64,000 bases of DNA. Origin: Pseudomonadota bacterium (lineage in GTDB: Bacteria > Pseudomonadota > Gammaproteobacteria > Steroidobacterales > Steroidobacteraceae). The position numbers and the translations under genes were made by a program. Below, piece after piece: positions 29,886-40,249 of this stretch. The stretch is taken from NCBI GenBank assembly GCA_021792555.1, contig JAJYUL010000007.1, positions 44,221 to 108,220 on the forward strand, written 5' to 3'. Every line of letters starts with the position of its first letter. Within the stretch, counting starts at the first letter, position 1. Below the pieces are notes generated by a model, which was not told the DNA's origin, searched no databases, and saw only the letters and a program-made list of their open reading frames with translations.

Positions 29886-31241
29886 CTACAACCCGCCGGG
29901 GGGCTTGCCCTGCGGGCCGTACAGGTAATCATCGAGCACTTTGTGGAAGTGGCGGATCCGCAGCTCCTGGGCGCCGATCCACAAACCCTTGAAGCCCTTG
30001 GAATGCATGCCGGCCTGCACACTCGGCAGGTTCTGCGCATCCTGGTCGAGCACCAGCCCAATTGACTTGTCGCCGTGTTTCCATTGCTTGTGCTCGGCGC
30101 GCTGCGGCCACTCCTGCCCGTCCGGAACGAGCTCGAAGGTCATGATGTCGTAGAGCATTCGATCAGGGTCATGTGCATGCGGGCGCTGGCGGAAGATCCA
30201 GAAATCATCGGCATGAACATTCAGGGAGAGATTCGGAAAGATGAGATAGTGATAGTCGTCGGTAAGCTGATCGTCGTTCAAGCGCGAGTAGTCCTTGCCC
30301 TGCGCCGCCCCGTGGGCACGTTTGTGCTGTTGCACGTCGCGGCGTATCTGACTGATCGGGCGATCGTAGTCGGCAGGGTCCATGCCCGCAGACTTCATGA
30401 TCGTCTTGATCGGCTCGGGAATCGCCGGCGGCTTGCGCACCCGCGGGGAGAGCGTACCGAAAGGAATCAGGTAACGGTTGTGGCGTTCGTAGCAATCGAT
30501 CTGCACGTCGAGGTCATGCAGATACCACAACAGCTGCGGATGAATTCCCTGTACGTGGTAGGTCTCGTTGAACGCGTCCACCGAGGTCTTCCAGTTGCAG
30601 TTCCACTCGACCGTGATGTCGCGCGTCTGCACCATCTTGTGCATGTTGTACGGCTCGAGATGGCGGGGCAGCGGCTCGAGGAACTCGAGCAACGGTTGCG
30701 GCGATTCATTGAGCGTGTACCAGACGAACCCGCCCCAGGTGTCGCAGTGAATCTCGCTCAAGCCCTTCTTGGGCCTGCCCTGGGGAAAGGTGTCGATATC
30801 GGGAATGCGGTGATAGCCGCCGTCGAGGGTGTACTCCCAATGGTGATAAGGGCACTTGAAGGTGAGCGACTCGCCAGTGGTGCCGATACCGCAGCCGCGC
30901 AGCCGGGCGCCGCGGTGCTGGCAGACGTTGTAGAAGGCGCGCACACCACCGTCGCGCTGGCGCACGATCAAGATCGATTCCGGACCGATTTCTGTCACGA
31001 TGTAATCGCCCGGCTCGGGTATATCGGCCTCGCGCCCGCCGAGCAGCCACACCTTGCTCCACATGCGCTCCCACTCGAGCTGCATGAACTCGCGTGAGTA
31101 GTAGCGCCGCTGATCGATGACGTTCGTGTCGAGCTGCGGATCCGGGGCCTTCTCGACAGGCGTGTGCGGGCTGTCCTGCGGCCGCACACGCGGCACCGGA
31201 GTGAAGGCCGGCGACTTCGACCGCTGCCAGAACTCGTCCAT
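29886..31241 (-). CDS. Aromatic-ring-hydroxylating Rieske oxygenase, alpha subunit
   Basis: Rieske CQHRGARLRGC...CPYHHWEYTLDG; mononuclear iron motif DAFNETYHVQGIHPQ. Confidence 0.92.
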   Translation of the reverse strand: MDEFWQRSKSPAFTPVPRVRPQDSPHTPVEKAPDPQLDTNVIDQRRYYSREFMQLEWERMWSKVWLLGGREADIPEPGDYIVTEIGPESILIVRQRDGGVRAFYNVCQHRGARLRGCGIGTTGESLTFKCPYHHWEYTLDGGYHRIPDIDTFPQGRPKKGLSEIHCDTWGGFVWYTLNESPQPLLEFLEPLPRHLEPYNMHKMVQTRDITVEWNCNWKTSVDAFNETYHVQGIHPQLLWYLHDLDVQIDCYERHNRYLIPFGTLSPRVRKPPAIPEPIKTIMKSAGMDPADYDRPISQIRRDVQQHKRAHGAAQGKDYSRLNDDQLTDDYHYLIFPNLSLNVHADDFWIFRQRPHAHDPDRMLYDIMTFELVPDGQEWPQRAEHKQWKHGDKSIGLVLDQDAQNLPSVQAGMHSKGFKGLWIGAQELRIRHFHKVLDDYLYGPQGKPPGGL

Positions 31242-32002
31242 CAGAATTGGACGCGTTTGGTGAAACCGTTGTCCGCTACCACATTCGAACCGGCCATGAG
31301 GCTGCCGGCAGGACTGGCAACGAACGCCACGATGCGCGCGACCTCCTCCGGCGTGCCCATGCGACCGCAGGGGATCTGCCGCAACGCGTAGTCATACAGC
31401 TTCGGCATCGTTCCTTTGATCAGCTCCCAGCTGCCGCCTTCGAAATAAATCGGGCCGGGCGATACCGAGTTGACGCGCACGCCCTTCTTGCCCACATGCT
31501 GCGCAAGCTGCTTCGCGTAGGTGATCAGCGCCGCCTTCATGGCATTGAACGCCTGCGGGACCCCGAATGTTTCTACGGCGTTCGTCGAGGCGATGATGAC
31601 GATCGAGCCGGCGGACGATTTCTCCAGGTGCGGCATCAGCGTCTCGCAGCCGCGCACCGTATGCAGCACGTCGACTTCGAAGTTCTTCGTCCAGTTCTTC
31701 TCGCTGTCGAATCCACCGCCCGCACTGACATTGGGGATGAATATGTCGCAGCCGCCGAGGGCACTGGCGGCACTCTGCAGCCACGCCTTGTACGCCTCGC
31801 CGTCGCGCACATTGACGGCCTGCCCGAACACGTTGACGTTGTGGCGGCGCAGCTCTTGCACCGTCGTCTCGACATCCTCCTGCGTACGCGAGCAAAGGGC
31901 GATATCGACGCCCTCGAGCGCAAAGAGTTCGACAATCGCGCGGCCGATACCCTTGGTCGCACCCGTAACAATGGCTTTTTTGCCTCTGAGACCCAGATCC
32001 AT
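31241..32002 (-). CDS. SDR-family oxidoreductase
   Basis: KAIVTGATKGIGRAIVELFA; ...KAALITYAKQLA; PGPIYFEGG. Confidence 0.9.
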   Translation of the reverse strand: MDLGLRGKKAIVTGATKGIGRAIVELFALEGVDIALCSRTQEDVETTVQELRRHNVNVFGQAVNVRDGEAYKAWLQSAASALGGCDIFIPNVSAGGGFDSEKNWTKNFEVDVLHTVRGCETLMPHLEKSSAGSIVIIASTNAVETFGVPQAFNAMKAALITYAKQLAQHVGKKGVRVNSVSPGPIYFEGGSWELIKGTMPKLYDYALRQIPCGRMGTPEEVARIVAFVASPAGSLMAGSNVVADNGFTKRVQF

Positions 32003-32125
32003 CGCGAAATCCTCCGAGTGACCGTATGGACCCGGCGCGCTAGCCGGTCGCGCGCGCGGCTCCCCCCAGGCAGTGAGCCGAATGGGCTCTTCTGCCCCGA
32101 TTATAGGCAGTGCATCCCGAAATAC

Positions 32126-32143
32126 AATCAGGCCTGACTGTTT
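32126..32143. promoter_or_regulatory. Putative operator A: AATCAGGCCTGACTGTTT followed by T-tract
   Basis: Matches the AAACMGGCGTGCTTGTTT palindrome family found in this island; upstream of the SDR at 31241-32002. Confidence 0.55.
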
Positions 32144-32189
32144 TTTTTAGGCGCAATTTCCGGCACACTTCCCGGGGGCGCGCACCGCT

Positions 32190-32987
32190 CTAGCCCGGCG
32201 TCTGCGCCGCCGCGAGATTGGCATTTATCTCCCGCGGCAGGGGGTTGCGCCGCAGCGTCAACCCGCCGTTCACCTGCAGCACTTGCCCGGTCATGAAGCA
32301 CTCATCGCCCGCCAGCCACAGCGCCGCATTGGCCACATCGGTGACCGTGCCGATGCGCCCCAATGGATACTCCTTGAGGAAGGCGGCCTGCAGACCCGGC
32401 AGTTGCATCTCCCGCGAGGTCATCGGCGTCGCCGTGAGACCCGGTGCAATCGAATTGACCCGCACGCCGCGCGCACCGAACTCATTGGCAAAGCAACGCG
32501 CCAGCGCCTCGGCGGCCGCCTTCGAGCCAATGTACGCGGCGTGGTGGTACAGCAGCGCATGTACGGATGCCGATGAGGTGAGAATCACCGAGCCGCCGCC
32601 GCCTTGCGCAAGCGCCGGGCAGAATACCTGCAGGAAGAAGTACGTACCCTTGAAGTGCAGAGCGGCCATCTGGTCGATCTGCGCCTCGGTGGTCTCGAGC
32701 AGCTTGACCATCAGCCCGACCCCGGTGCAGTTCACCGCGATGTCGATGCGTCCGAGTGCATCGAGCGTCTGCTCAGCAAGCGCGCTCACCTGCGATTTGT
32801 GCGTAATGTCGCACAGCACCGCTCGCGCGGAGATTTCCTCCGCGAATTCACTGAGCGCCTGCTCGTTGCGCCCGGCGACCACAACCCGCGCGCCCTCGGC
32901 GGCGAACCGCCTGGCGATCGCCTGACCCATGTTGTCCTTGCCGGCCGCACCGAGCACGACCGCGACTTTGTTTTCGAGACGTTTCAT
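32190..32987 (-). CDS. SDR-family oxidoreductase
   Basis: KVAVVLGAAGKDNMGQAIARRFAAEGARVVVAGRN; YHHAAYIGSKAAAEALAR; APGLTATPM. Confidence 0.9.
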   Translation of the reverse strand: MKRLENKVAVVLGAAGKDNMGQAIARRFAAEGARVVVAGRNEQALSEFAEEISARAVLCDITHKSQVSALAEQTLDALGRIDIAVNCTGVGLMVKLLETTEAQIDQMAALHFKGTYFFLQVFCPALAQGGGGSVILTSSASVHALLYHHAAYIGSKAAAEALARCFANEFGARGVRVNSIAPGLTATPMTSREMQLPGLQAAFLKEYPLGRIGTVTDVANAALWLAGDECFMTGQVLQVNGGLTLRRNPLPREINANLAAAQTPG

Positions 32988-33032
32988 GACCGTTCCCCCT
33001 CAGTGGCAGTGCAGTACAAAGGTGTGCAACAA

Positions 33033-33590
33033 ATGAACCCCGACTTGTCGAACCTGGCGCAGCGCATCACGGCGCTCGAAGATCGCTTGCAGCTGCGCGA
33101 ACTCGTCGCTCGTTATGGCGTGGCGGTGGATGACCGGGACATCGATACGCTCGGCGCGCTGTTCACCGCGCAGGCCGTATTCCGCTCCCGGGACGGGGTG
33201 ATGAACGCGCGCGGGCGCGAGGCGATCATTGAGCAATTCCACGGCCGCTTCGCCGCGCTCAAGGCCACCAATCATGTCGCTCACGACCAGATCATCGAAC
33301 TGGACCCCGCCGAGCCCGATCGGGCCCGCGGTCTGGTGTCCTCGCATGCGGAAGTCTGGCGTAATGGCCAGGCTCTGATCGCCGCACTGCGCTACGAGGA
33401 CACGTACCATCGGCACGCGGGAAGTTGGCGCTTCGCCGAGCGCGTCCTGTCGTTTCTCTACTACCTGCCGGTGAGTGAATACGCCGCAGGACTCGGCAGC
33501 CGTCTGCGCATGCGCGCCTACGGCGATCAGCGTCCGGCCGACTATCCCGAGGGCCTGCCGAGCTGGCGTCGCTACCACGGGGACGATTGA
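33033..33590 (+). CDS. SnoaL/NTF2-like protein (nuclear transport factor 2 fold)
   Basis: ALEDRLQLRELVARYGVAVDDRDIDTLGALFTAQAVFRS...GREAIIEQFHGRF; start at 33033. Confidence 0.78.
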   Translation: MNPDLSNLAQRITALEDRLQLRELVARYGVAVDDRDIDTLGALFTAQAVFRSRDGVMNARGREAIIEQFHGRFAALKATNHVAHDQIIELDPAEPDRARGLVSSHAEVWRNGQALIAALRYEDTYHRHAGSWRFAERVLSFLYYLPVSEYAAGLGSRLRMRAYGDQRPADYPEGLPSWRRYHGDD

Positions 33591-34037
33591 TCAGCCCTGG
33601 GGGGCGCGCCGCTCGATGAGATTCGTGCTGCGGCAGGTAAAAACCGGCTCATCGCGCTGATTGAGCAGCGTGTATTGGAACACCGTCACGCCGCGGCGTG
33701 CGTCAGTGCGCGACTCGCGCTTGCTCAGGCAGCGGGCGCGCGCCCGCAGCTGGTCGCCGGGGCGAACGGCGCGCGGGAAACGAACCTCGTCCCACGCAAC
33801 GCCGCAGATCCAGGCGATGTCGCCGCAGATCTGGTGATCGAGCTGCCGCCACACCGCCATGGTGAAGATGCCCGAGGCGACGATGCCCCCAAAGATCGAG
33901 CGGGCCGCGGCTTGTGGATCGGCGTGAAAATATTGCGGATCGTACTCGCGCGCAAACGCCAGCAGCTCAGCCTCGGTGACCTCGCGCGCTGCAGACTCGC
34001 GCTCTTCGCCTTCGGTGAGATCCTCGAAGTAGCGCAT
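33591..34037 (-). CDS. MaoC-like hot-dog dehydratase
   Basis: YFEDLTEGEE...AFAREYDPQYFHADPQAAARSIFGGIVASG; VRFPRAVRPGDQLRARA. Confidence 0.87.
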   Translation of the reverse strand: MRYFEDLTEGEERESAAREVTEAELLAFAREYDPQYFHADPQAAARSIFGGIVASGIFTMAVWRQLDHQICGDIAWICGVAWDEVRFPRAVRPGDQLRARARCLSKRESRTDARRGVTVFQYTLLNQRDEPVFTCRSTNLIERRAPQG

Positions 34038-34070
34038 GTCAGTGCGGCAGGCTGCAGTAGGCAGCCGCGT

Positions 34071-34829
34071 TCACTGCACCGTGAGCGCGTTGTCGATCAG
34101 GATCTCAGCACCGTTGACGAAGCGCGATTCGTCCGACGCCAGGTACACCACGAGATTGGCGACGTCTTGCGGCTTGCCGAGTCCCCAGGGGGCCGCCTCG
34201 TAATCCTGCATCTTCAGACCCAACTCGGCGTTCGCCTGCTGCACCATCGGTGTCTCGATCGCCCCGGCGTGGATCGAGTTGCAGCGGATCGCGTACTTGT
34301 TCATCTGACAGTGCACCGCGATAGCCTTGGTCATGGCGCGCACGGCGCCTTTGGCGGCGCTGTAGGCGAAAAAGACCGGGTAGCCGATGTGCGAGGCGAC
34401 CGAAGACATATTGATGATCGAGCCGCCGCCGCAGGAGCGCAGCAGCGGAATGGCGCTCTTACAGCCGAGGAATACCCCCTCGGACATCACCGCATTGGCA
34501 AAGCGGAATTGCTCGAGCGTCGTCGTCTCGGGAGTCGCGATCACCACAACCCCGGCGTTGTTGACCAGAACGTGCAGGCCGCCGAAACGCGCCGCACACT
34601 CTTCGATCACCTGTCCCCAACGATTCTCGTCGCGGACATCGTGCGTCATGAAAGCGGCGCATCCGGGACGGATGGCATTCAGCTCGGCGGCCAGCTGCCC
34701 CCCAGCCGCTTCGTTCACGTCCGTGAGCAGCACGCGCGCGCCCTCGCGAACCATGGCCTCGGCGTCCGCCCGACCCAATCCGGAGGCGGCACCGGTGATG
34801 AGTGCGACCTTGTCGGCCAATCGATTCAT
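34071..34829 (-). CDS. SDR-family oxidoreductase
   Basis: KVALITGAASGLGRADAEAMVREGARV; LVNNAGVV; YSAAKGAVRAMTKAIAV. Confidence 0.92.
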   Translation of the reverse strand: MNRLADKVALITGAASGLGRADAEAMVREGARVLLTDVNEAAGGQLAAELNAIRPGCAAFMTHDVRDENRWGQVIEECAARFGGLHVLVNNAGVVVIATPETTTLEQFRFANAVMSEGVFLGCKSAIPLLRSCGGGSIINMSSVASHIGYPVFFAYSAAKGAVRAMTKAIAVHCQMNKYAIRCNSIHAGAIETPMVQQANAELGLKMQDYEAAPWGLGKPQDVANLVVYLASDESRFVNGAEILIDNALTVQ

Positions 34830-34900
34830 GGCAATTGACTTGCTGGCTGGCCCTGGCAGGGCCGGGGCTAGTGAAGCTACCAGTCGCCGCTGCTTTTTTC

Positions 34901-34933
34901 AATCTGTTCTGCTTTTTTTAGACAGAATTGATT
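34901..34933. promoter_or_regulatory. Inverted repeat in divergent SDR/TetR promoter region (AATCTGTTCTG - 11 nt - CAGAATTGATT)
   Basis: 9 of 11 arm positions complementary; flanked by direct repeats TTTTTTCAAT at 34894 and 34933. Confidence 0.45.
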
Positions 34934-34977
34934 TTTTTCAATACCGCCCATGGTCTTGATATGATAATAAATCGCGC

Positions 34978-35637
34978 ATGGGCACAGTAAAAACATCAAC
35001 GCTCGCCAAGACCAATCGCGAGCCGGCAGAGGAGCCCGGGTGGCAAGCGCAAAAGAGCGCCCTCACCCGCACTCAAATCACCGAGGCCGCCATCCGCTGC
35101 TTCGTCGAGTACGGCTACTCGCAAACGACCACGACGCTGATTGCGGAGAAGGCGGGTCTGTCCCGCGGTGCCATGCTGCACCACTTTCCCTCCAAGCTCG
35201 CGGTCGTGCGCGCCGCCGTGGAGCACCTGCATGCCAAGCGACTGCGCGCCTTCCGCAAGGCAGTGAACAAGCCGTCTGTAAACGGCGACCACCTGCGCCA
35301 GAGCCTCGAGGCCTACTGGGCGCACGTTCACCACCCGATGTTTGTCGCCTTCTTCGAATTGGCGGTCGCGGCACGTACTGACAAAGAACTCGCCGCCATC
35401 CTCCGCCCGGCGCAGGAGGCATTCGAGCGGGAATGGTACGACGCAGCCGTCGACGTGTTCCCGGAATGGAAGGGCCGCGGCATCAAGTTCGATATCGCGC
35501 TCGATCTGGTACGCTATGTGCTCGAAGGCATGGCGATCAGCTTCGTGACGCACAAGGAGAGTGATCGTGATAAGCGCGTCCTCGAATACCTTGATGAGAA
35601 AATACACGAGCTGGCGGGTCTGCCGAAGCCGGATTGA
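34978..35637 (+). CDS. TetR/AcrR-family transcriptional regulator
   Basis: ALTRTQITEAAIRCFVEYGYSQTTTTLIAEKAGLSRGAMLHHFPSKLAVVRAAVEHLH is a canonical TetR HTH. Confidence 0.93.
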   Translation: MGTVKTSTLAKTNREPAEEPGWQAQKSALTRTQITEAAIRCFVEYGYSQTTTTLIAEKAGLSRGAMLHHFPSKLAVVRAAVEHLHAKRLRAFRKAVNKPSVNGDHLRQSLEAYWAHVHHPMFVAFFELAVAARTDKELAAILRPAQEAFEREWYDAAVDVFPEWKGRGIKFDIALDLVRYVLEGMAISFVTHKESDRDKRVLEYLDEKIHELAGLPKPD

Positions 35638-35755
35638 CCCGGCGGCGCGCTGTGCTGCGGCGCGAGCGGATGACGCCGCGGGCATGCTGTTGGCGAGCCG
35701 CCGTGAACTGCCGCTTGCGCGCACTTGAGGGCGGCGCGAGCGCGCCGTCTGCCCG

Positions 35756-36814
35756 ATGGACGCCGAAATCCCCGTAAATGCCGATGCCCTGACCTACCCG
35801 TTTGCCGCGGCACCGCAACCGGGCAGCGCCCGCGAAATCGCCCCCGGCGTGCTTTGGCTGCGCATGCCGCTGCCCATGGCGCTCGATCACATCAATGTCT
35901 GGGCGCTCGCGGAAGCAGACGGGTGGACAGTCATCGACACTGGAATGCACACCGGCGCGAGCGAAGCGGCCTGGCAGAAAGCCTTGGCGCAGCCGCTCGG
36001 CGGACGGCCCGTCAGACGCGTCGTGTGCACGCACATGCATCCAGATCACGTCGGGATGGCCGGGTGGCTGACTCACCGGTTCGACTGCCCGCTGTGGATG
36101 ACCCGTCTGGAGTATGTCACCTGTCGGATGCTGGTCGGCGACACGCAGCGCGAGGCCCCGCCGGACGCCGTGCGCTTCTATCAGGCCTGCGGCTGGGATG
36201 CGCAGGCCCTGGCGCACTACCAGGCGCGCTTCGGCAGCTTCGGCAAGCGAATCTTTCCGTTGCCGAGCAGCTTCCAGCGCATCAGCGACGGCGATACCGT
36301 TGAGATCGGTGGCCGCCCGTGGCGTGCGCTGATCGGCCGGGGGCACTCGCCCGAGCACCTGTGCCTGTACTGCCCCGAGCTCGCGCTGCTGATATCCGGC
36401 GATCAGGTTCTACCGCGCATCAGCTCCAATGTGTCCGTCTTCCCGACCGAACCTGCGGCCGATCCGCTGGCAGAGTGGCTCGCCTCCCTGAGCGAGCTGC
36501 GCCAGCGCATCCCCGATGAAGTTCTGGTGCTGCCCGCGCACAATGAACCGTTCCGCGGACTGCACGCCCGCCTGGAGAAACTCACTGCCCGGCATGAACA
36601 GGCGCTCGCGCGGGTGCTGGAGGCGCTCGGCGAGCCGCAGCGCGTGATCGATCTGTTTGCGCTGCTGTTCCGCCGCCCGATCGCCGCGGACGCTCTCACT
36701 CTGGCGACCGGAGAGACCCTGGCGCACCTGAATTACCTGCAGCGGCGCGGTCACATCACCCGGGAGCTGCGCGATGGGGTCTGCTGGTACCAGACCCGCA
36801 CCGTTCGCACTTAG
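35756..36814 (+). CDS. MBL-fold metallo-hydrolase
   Basis: CTHMHPDHVGMAGWL (HxHxDH-type), GRGHSPEHLCLY, LPAHNEPFRGL. Confidence 0.87.
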   Translation: MDAEIPVNADALTYPFAAAPQPGSAREIAPGVLWLRMPLPMALDHINVWALAEADGWTVIDTGMHTGASEAAWQKALAQPLGGRPVRRVVCTHMHPDHVGMAGWLTHRFDCPLWMTRLEYVTCRMLVGDTQREAPPDAVRFYQACGWDAQALAHYQARFGSFGKRIFPLPSSFQRISDGDTVEIGGRPWRALIGRGHSPEHLCLYCPELALLISGDQVLPRISSNVSVFPTEPAADPLAEWLASLSELRQRIPDEVLVLPAHNEPFRGLHARLEKLTARHEQALARVLEALGEPQRVIDLFALLFRRPIAADALTLATGETLAHLNYLQRRGHITRELRDGVCWYQTRTVRT

Positions 36815-36832
36815 TCCGCACCGGGACGGCAC

Positions 36833-38017
36833 TCAGACACGCTCGAATATGGCTGCAATCCCCTGCCCACCGCCAATGCACATCGTGACGAGCGCATAGC
36901 GCCCGCCAATACGCTGCAGTTCGTACAGGGCTTTGGTCGTCAGAATGGCGCCCGTTGCCCCGACCGGGTGCCCCAACGAAATCCCGGAACCGTTCGGATT
37001 GACCTTTTCCGGATCGAACTGCAATTCCTGCGCCACGGCGCAGGCTTGCGCCGCAAACGCCTCGTTTGACTCGATCACATCCAGGTCTGCGAGCGCAAGG
37101 CCGGCCCGGGCGAGGGCGCGCCTCGTTGCCGGAACCGGCCCGATTCCCATCAGTGCCGGCTCAACACCCGCGTGCGCATAGGCCACCAGCCGCGCAAGCG
37201 GCCGCAGCCCGAGCGCCTCAACCTTCTGCCCGCTGGCGAGCAGCACGGCCGCAGCGCCGTCGTTGATGCCCGAGGCGTTACCGGCCGTCACCGTACCGTC
37301 CTTCTTGAACACCGGCTCCATCCTGGCGAGTTGCTCGACTGTCACCTCTGCACGGACATGCTCGTCAACCTCGAAACTCACTCGGCCTTTGCGGCTCGCC
37401 ACCTCCACCGGCACGATCTGGCTCTTGAAACGACCCTCCGCGATGGCGCGCGCCGCACGGCGCTGGCTCTGCACCGCCAGCTCATCCTGTGCACGACGAT
37501 CGATCCCGTAGCGCGCCGCGACATTCTCGGCGGTGATCCCCATGTGTATTCTCTGGAATGGATCGTGCAGAATCCCGCTCATGTAGTCCTGCATCTCGAC
37601 GTCGCCCATACGCGCGCCCCAACGAGCCGCAGACAGCAGATAGGGACCGCGACTCATCGCCTCGGCGCCCGCACCGAGCGCGACCTGCGCATCACCCAGC
37701 AGAATGGTCTGCGCGGCCGAAACGATCGCCTGCAGCCCCGAGCCGCACAGACGATTGACGTTGAACGCCGGTGTCTCTTTGGGAATTTCCGCGCGTATCG
37801 CGGCAACGCGACCGAGGTAAGCATCGCGCGGCTCGGTCGGGATGACGTTCCCCATCACCACGTGGTCTATTTCCTGCGGCGCAACCCCGCCGCGCTCGAG
37901 CACCGCACGCACCACCACGGTGGCCAGATCAGCGAGCGGAACTCCCTTCAATGCGCCGCCGAAACTGCCGATGGCAGTGCGCACCGCGGCAACGACGAAA
38001 ACTTCGGGCTGTTGCAT
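36833..38017 (-). CDS. Acetyl-CoA C-acyltransferase (thiolase)
   Basis: NRLCGSGLQAIVSAAQTI; GNASGINDGAAAVLLAS; NPNGSGISLGHPVGATGA; CIGGGQGIA. Confidence 0.93.
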   Translation of the reverse strand: MQQPEVFVVAAVRTAIGSFGGALKGVPLADLATVVVRAVLERGGVAPQEIDHVVMGNVIPTEPRDAYLGRVAAIRAEIPKETPAFNVNRLCGSGLQAIVSAAQTILLGDAQVALGAGAEAMSRGPYLLSAARWGARMGDVEMQDYMSGILHDPFQRIHMGITAENVAARYGIDRRAQDELAVQSQRRAARAIAEGRFKSQIVPVEVASRKGRVSFEVDEHVRAEVTVEQLARMEPVFKKDGTVTAGNASGINDGAAAVLLASGQKVEALGLRPLARLVAYAHAGVEPALMGIGPVPATRRALARAGLALADLDVIESNEAFAAQACAVAQELQFDPEKVNPNGSGISLGHPVGATGAILTTKALYELQRIGGRYALVTMCIGGGQGIAAIFERV

Positions 38018-38189
38018 CTCGCTCTCTCCAGAAGATCAGATTGACGGTTGGTGACGTTCACGGCGGCGCGTTCTTGAGACTGCGCACTGACCTCGCGCCG
38101 CGGTGGGACCGTCGGTTATCGATAGCTGCGCAGATCTTCGGCTGGCCGGCACCGCACACTGCTGCTGCCGTCCTTCGCCGTACACACTG

Positions 38190-39452
38190 TCAGCACAGCG
38201 CCTTCAGCGGCACACTCGGGTCCGCCAGCCGCCGCACGTCCGGATGCGCCCGCGCGGCGATCAGCCGGCGCGCGGCCATCTGGTCCTGCGGGCGGTTGAC
38301 CGTCTCAATGGCGCGCAGCTCCCCGTCCCGCAGGTAGCAGACACTGAACGCTGCCGCGGCGGGATCGCCGCGCAGCACGAGAGAATCGTTTCCGTCACCG
38401 AGGCCGATAATGATCAGCTTCAGATCGTACTGATCGGACCAAAACCACGGCACCTTGTCGTGTACCGTATCGATTCCGATCATATTGAGTGCTGCGCTGG
38501 CTGCCTGCTCGATGGCGTTATCGACCGATTCAAGGCGCAGCCGGCGCCCGTAATGCGCGTTCGGATGATTGCTGCAGTCCCCCGCGGCGAAGATCATCGG
38601 ATCGGAGGTACGGCAGTGATCATCCACCCTGATGCCGTTCTCGCAGACGAGCCCTGCAGCGCGTGCCAGCTCGTCCGCCGGCTGCACCCCCACTCCGCTC
38701 AGCACCAGATCCGCCGCGTAGTGCGCACCATCCTCGGTCACGACCCGGCCAACCCGGCTGCCCGCGCCGCTTGGTTCCAGTGCACGCACCTTCGCATTAC
38801 ACACAATTCGTGCCCCATGCCCCTCGTGCTGCGCCTGATAGAATGCGGACACGCTGGGACTGACCACCCGGCTCATCACCCGTCCGGCGAGCTCGAGCAC
38901 CACCACCTGTAGGCCGAGCTCGCAGGCGGTGGCAGCCGCTTCCAGCCCGATGTATCCCCCGCCGACCACCACCAGACGCCCGCCGCGAACGATCTGGCTG
39001 CGGATCCGCTCGACATCGGCGATGCTGCGCAGCACACACACACCCTCGAGTTCGGCCCCGGGCACCTCGAGCCGGCGCGCCCGACAGCCCGTGGCGAGCA
39101 GCAGCGCATCGTAGGGCAGCGTCGAACCATCATCGAGACGCACCCGCTGCTCACGCCGCAGAATCTCCTCGACCCGGCGGCCGAGCCGGACATCGACGTT
39201 GTGACTTGCGTAGAACTGCGCGGGACGCAGCAACAGCCGCTCGCGCTCGATCCCGCCTGCCAGGTACTTCTTCGAGAGCGGTGGGCGTTGATAGGGCAGC
39301 CATGGCTCCTCGCCGATGAGGCTCAGACGGCCGGTGAAGCCACTGCGCCGCAGTGTATCAACCGCCTGAGCGGCCGCTTGCCCCGCGCCGACGATCACGA
39401 TGTTTTCCGGCACCGCCCGCACCTCCGCTGACCCCACTGCCGGTACACTCAA
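38190..39452 (-). CDS. FAD/NAD(P)H-dependent ferredoxin reductase (Rieske/P450 reductase type)
   Basis: NIVIVGAGQAAAQAVDTLRRSGFTGRLSLIGEEPWLPYQRPPLSKKYL; LATGCRARRL; FAAGDCSNHPNAHYGRRLRLESVDNAIEQA. Confidence 0.9.
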   Translation of the reverse strand: MSVPAVGSAEVRAVPENIVIVGAGQAAAQAVDTLRRSGFTGRLSLIGEEPWLPYQRPPLSKKYLAGGIERERLLLRPAQFYASHNVDVRLGRRVEEILRREQRVRLDDGSTLPYDALLLATGCRARRLEVPGAELEGVCVLRSIADVERIRSQIVRGGRLVVVGGGYIGLEAAATACELGLQVVVLELAGRVMSRVVSPSVSAFYQAQHEGHGARIVCNAKVRALEPSGAGSRVGRVVTEDGAHYAADLVLSGVGVQPADELARAAGLVCENGIRVDDHCRTSDPMIFAAGDCSNHPNAHYGRRLRLESVDNAIEQAASAALNMIGIDTVHDKVPWFWSDQYDLKLIIIGLGDGNDSLVLRGDPAAAAFSVCYLRDGELRAIETVNRPQDQMAARRLIAARAHPDVRRLADPSVPLKALC

Positions 39453-40249
39453 TCGAGCGCCGCGGAACGGAAGTCCGGCCGGCGCTTGCCGCTGAAGGCC
39501 GCGATGCCTTCGCGGAAGTGCCCCGTGCCGCCGAGGTCGGCAATCGATCGCGCTTCGTGCTCGAGGTGCGTCTCGAGACTCGCATCGAAGCTCGCGACCA
39601 ACAGCCGGCGGGTTGCCCCGAGCGCGCGCGTGGCGGCATCGGCAAGCTGGCGCGCCTGCGCCGCTGCGCTTGTGAGCAGCGCCTGATCATCCACCGCCTG
39701 CGTGACCAGGCCAATGCGCTCGGCTTCCTCGGCGGGCACCCGCCGATTTGTCAGCATCAGCTCCTGTGCACGCCGCAGCCCGATCAGCCGGGGCAGAAGC
39801 CAGGTGCAGCCGCCATCGGGCGAGAGCCCGATGTGGGTGTATGCCAGGGTGAAATGCGCCGCGCGCGCCGCGAGCACGATGTCGCCCAACACCGCCAGAC
39901 CGACGCCCGCCCCGGCCGCCGGCCCATTCACCGCCGTCACCAGCGGCTTGTCCATGCGGGCGAAGCGGGCAATCGCCATGTGCAGATAGCCGGTCAACTC
40001 CTTGATCAGCGCGGGCGCGCCTGCCCCGGCGGCCGTAAATGCCTGAATATCCCCGCCGGCGCAGAACATACGACCGGCTGCGCTCAGCAGCACGCAGCGT
40101 ACCGCATCATCCTCGTCACAGCGTATCGAGGCCTCCATCAGCGCGCGCGCGAGCGGTACGTTGAGCGAGTTGCCGGCAGCGGGACGGTTCAGCGTCACTC
40201 GCGCGATACCGGACTCAACCTCGACGAGCAACGGATCGTTCTCACTCAT
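39449..40249 (-). CDS. Enoyl-CoA hydratase/isomerase family protein
   Basis: VTLNRPAAGNSLN; AAGRMFCAGGDIQAF; TAVNGPAAGAGVGLAVLGDIVLAARAAHFTLAYTHIGLSPDGG. Confidence 0.9.
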   Translation of the reverse strand: MSENDPLLVEVESGIARVTLNRPAAGNSLNVPLARALMEASIRCDEDDAVRCVLLSAAGRMFCAGGDIQAFTAAGAGAPALIKELTGYLHMAIARFARMDKPLVTAVNGPAAGAGVGLAVLGDIVLAARAAHFTLAYTHIGLSPDGGCTWLLPRLIGLRRAQELMLTNRRVPAEEAERIGLVTQAVDDQALLTSAAAQARQLADAATRALGATRRLLVASFDASLETHLEHEARSIADLGGTGHFREGIAAFSGKRRPDFRSAALD

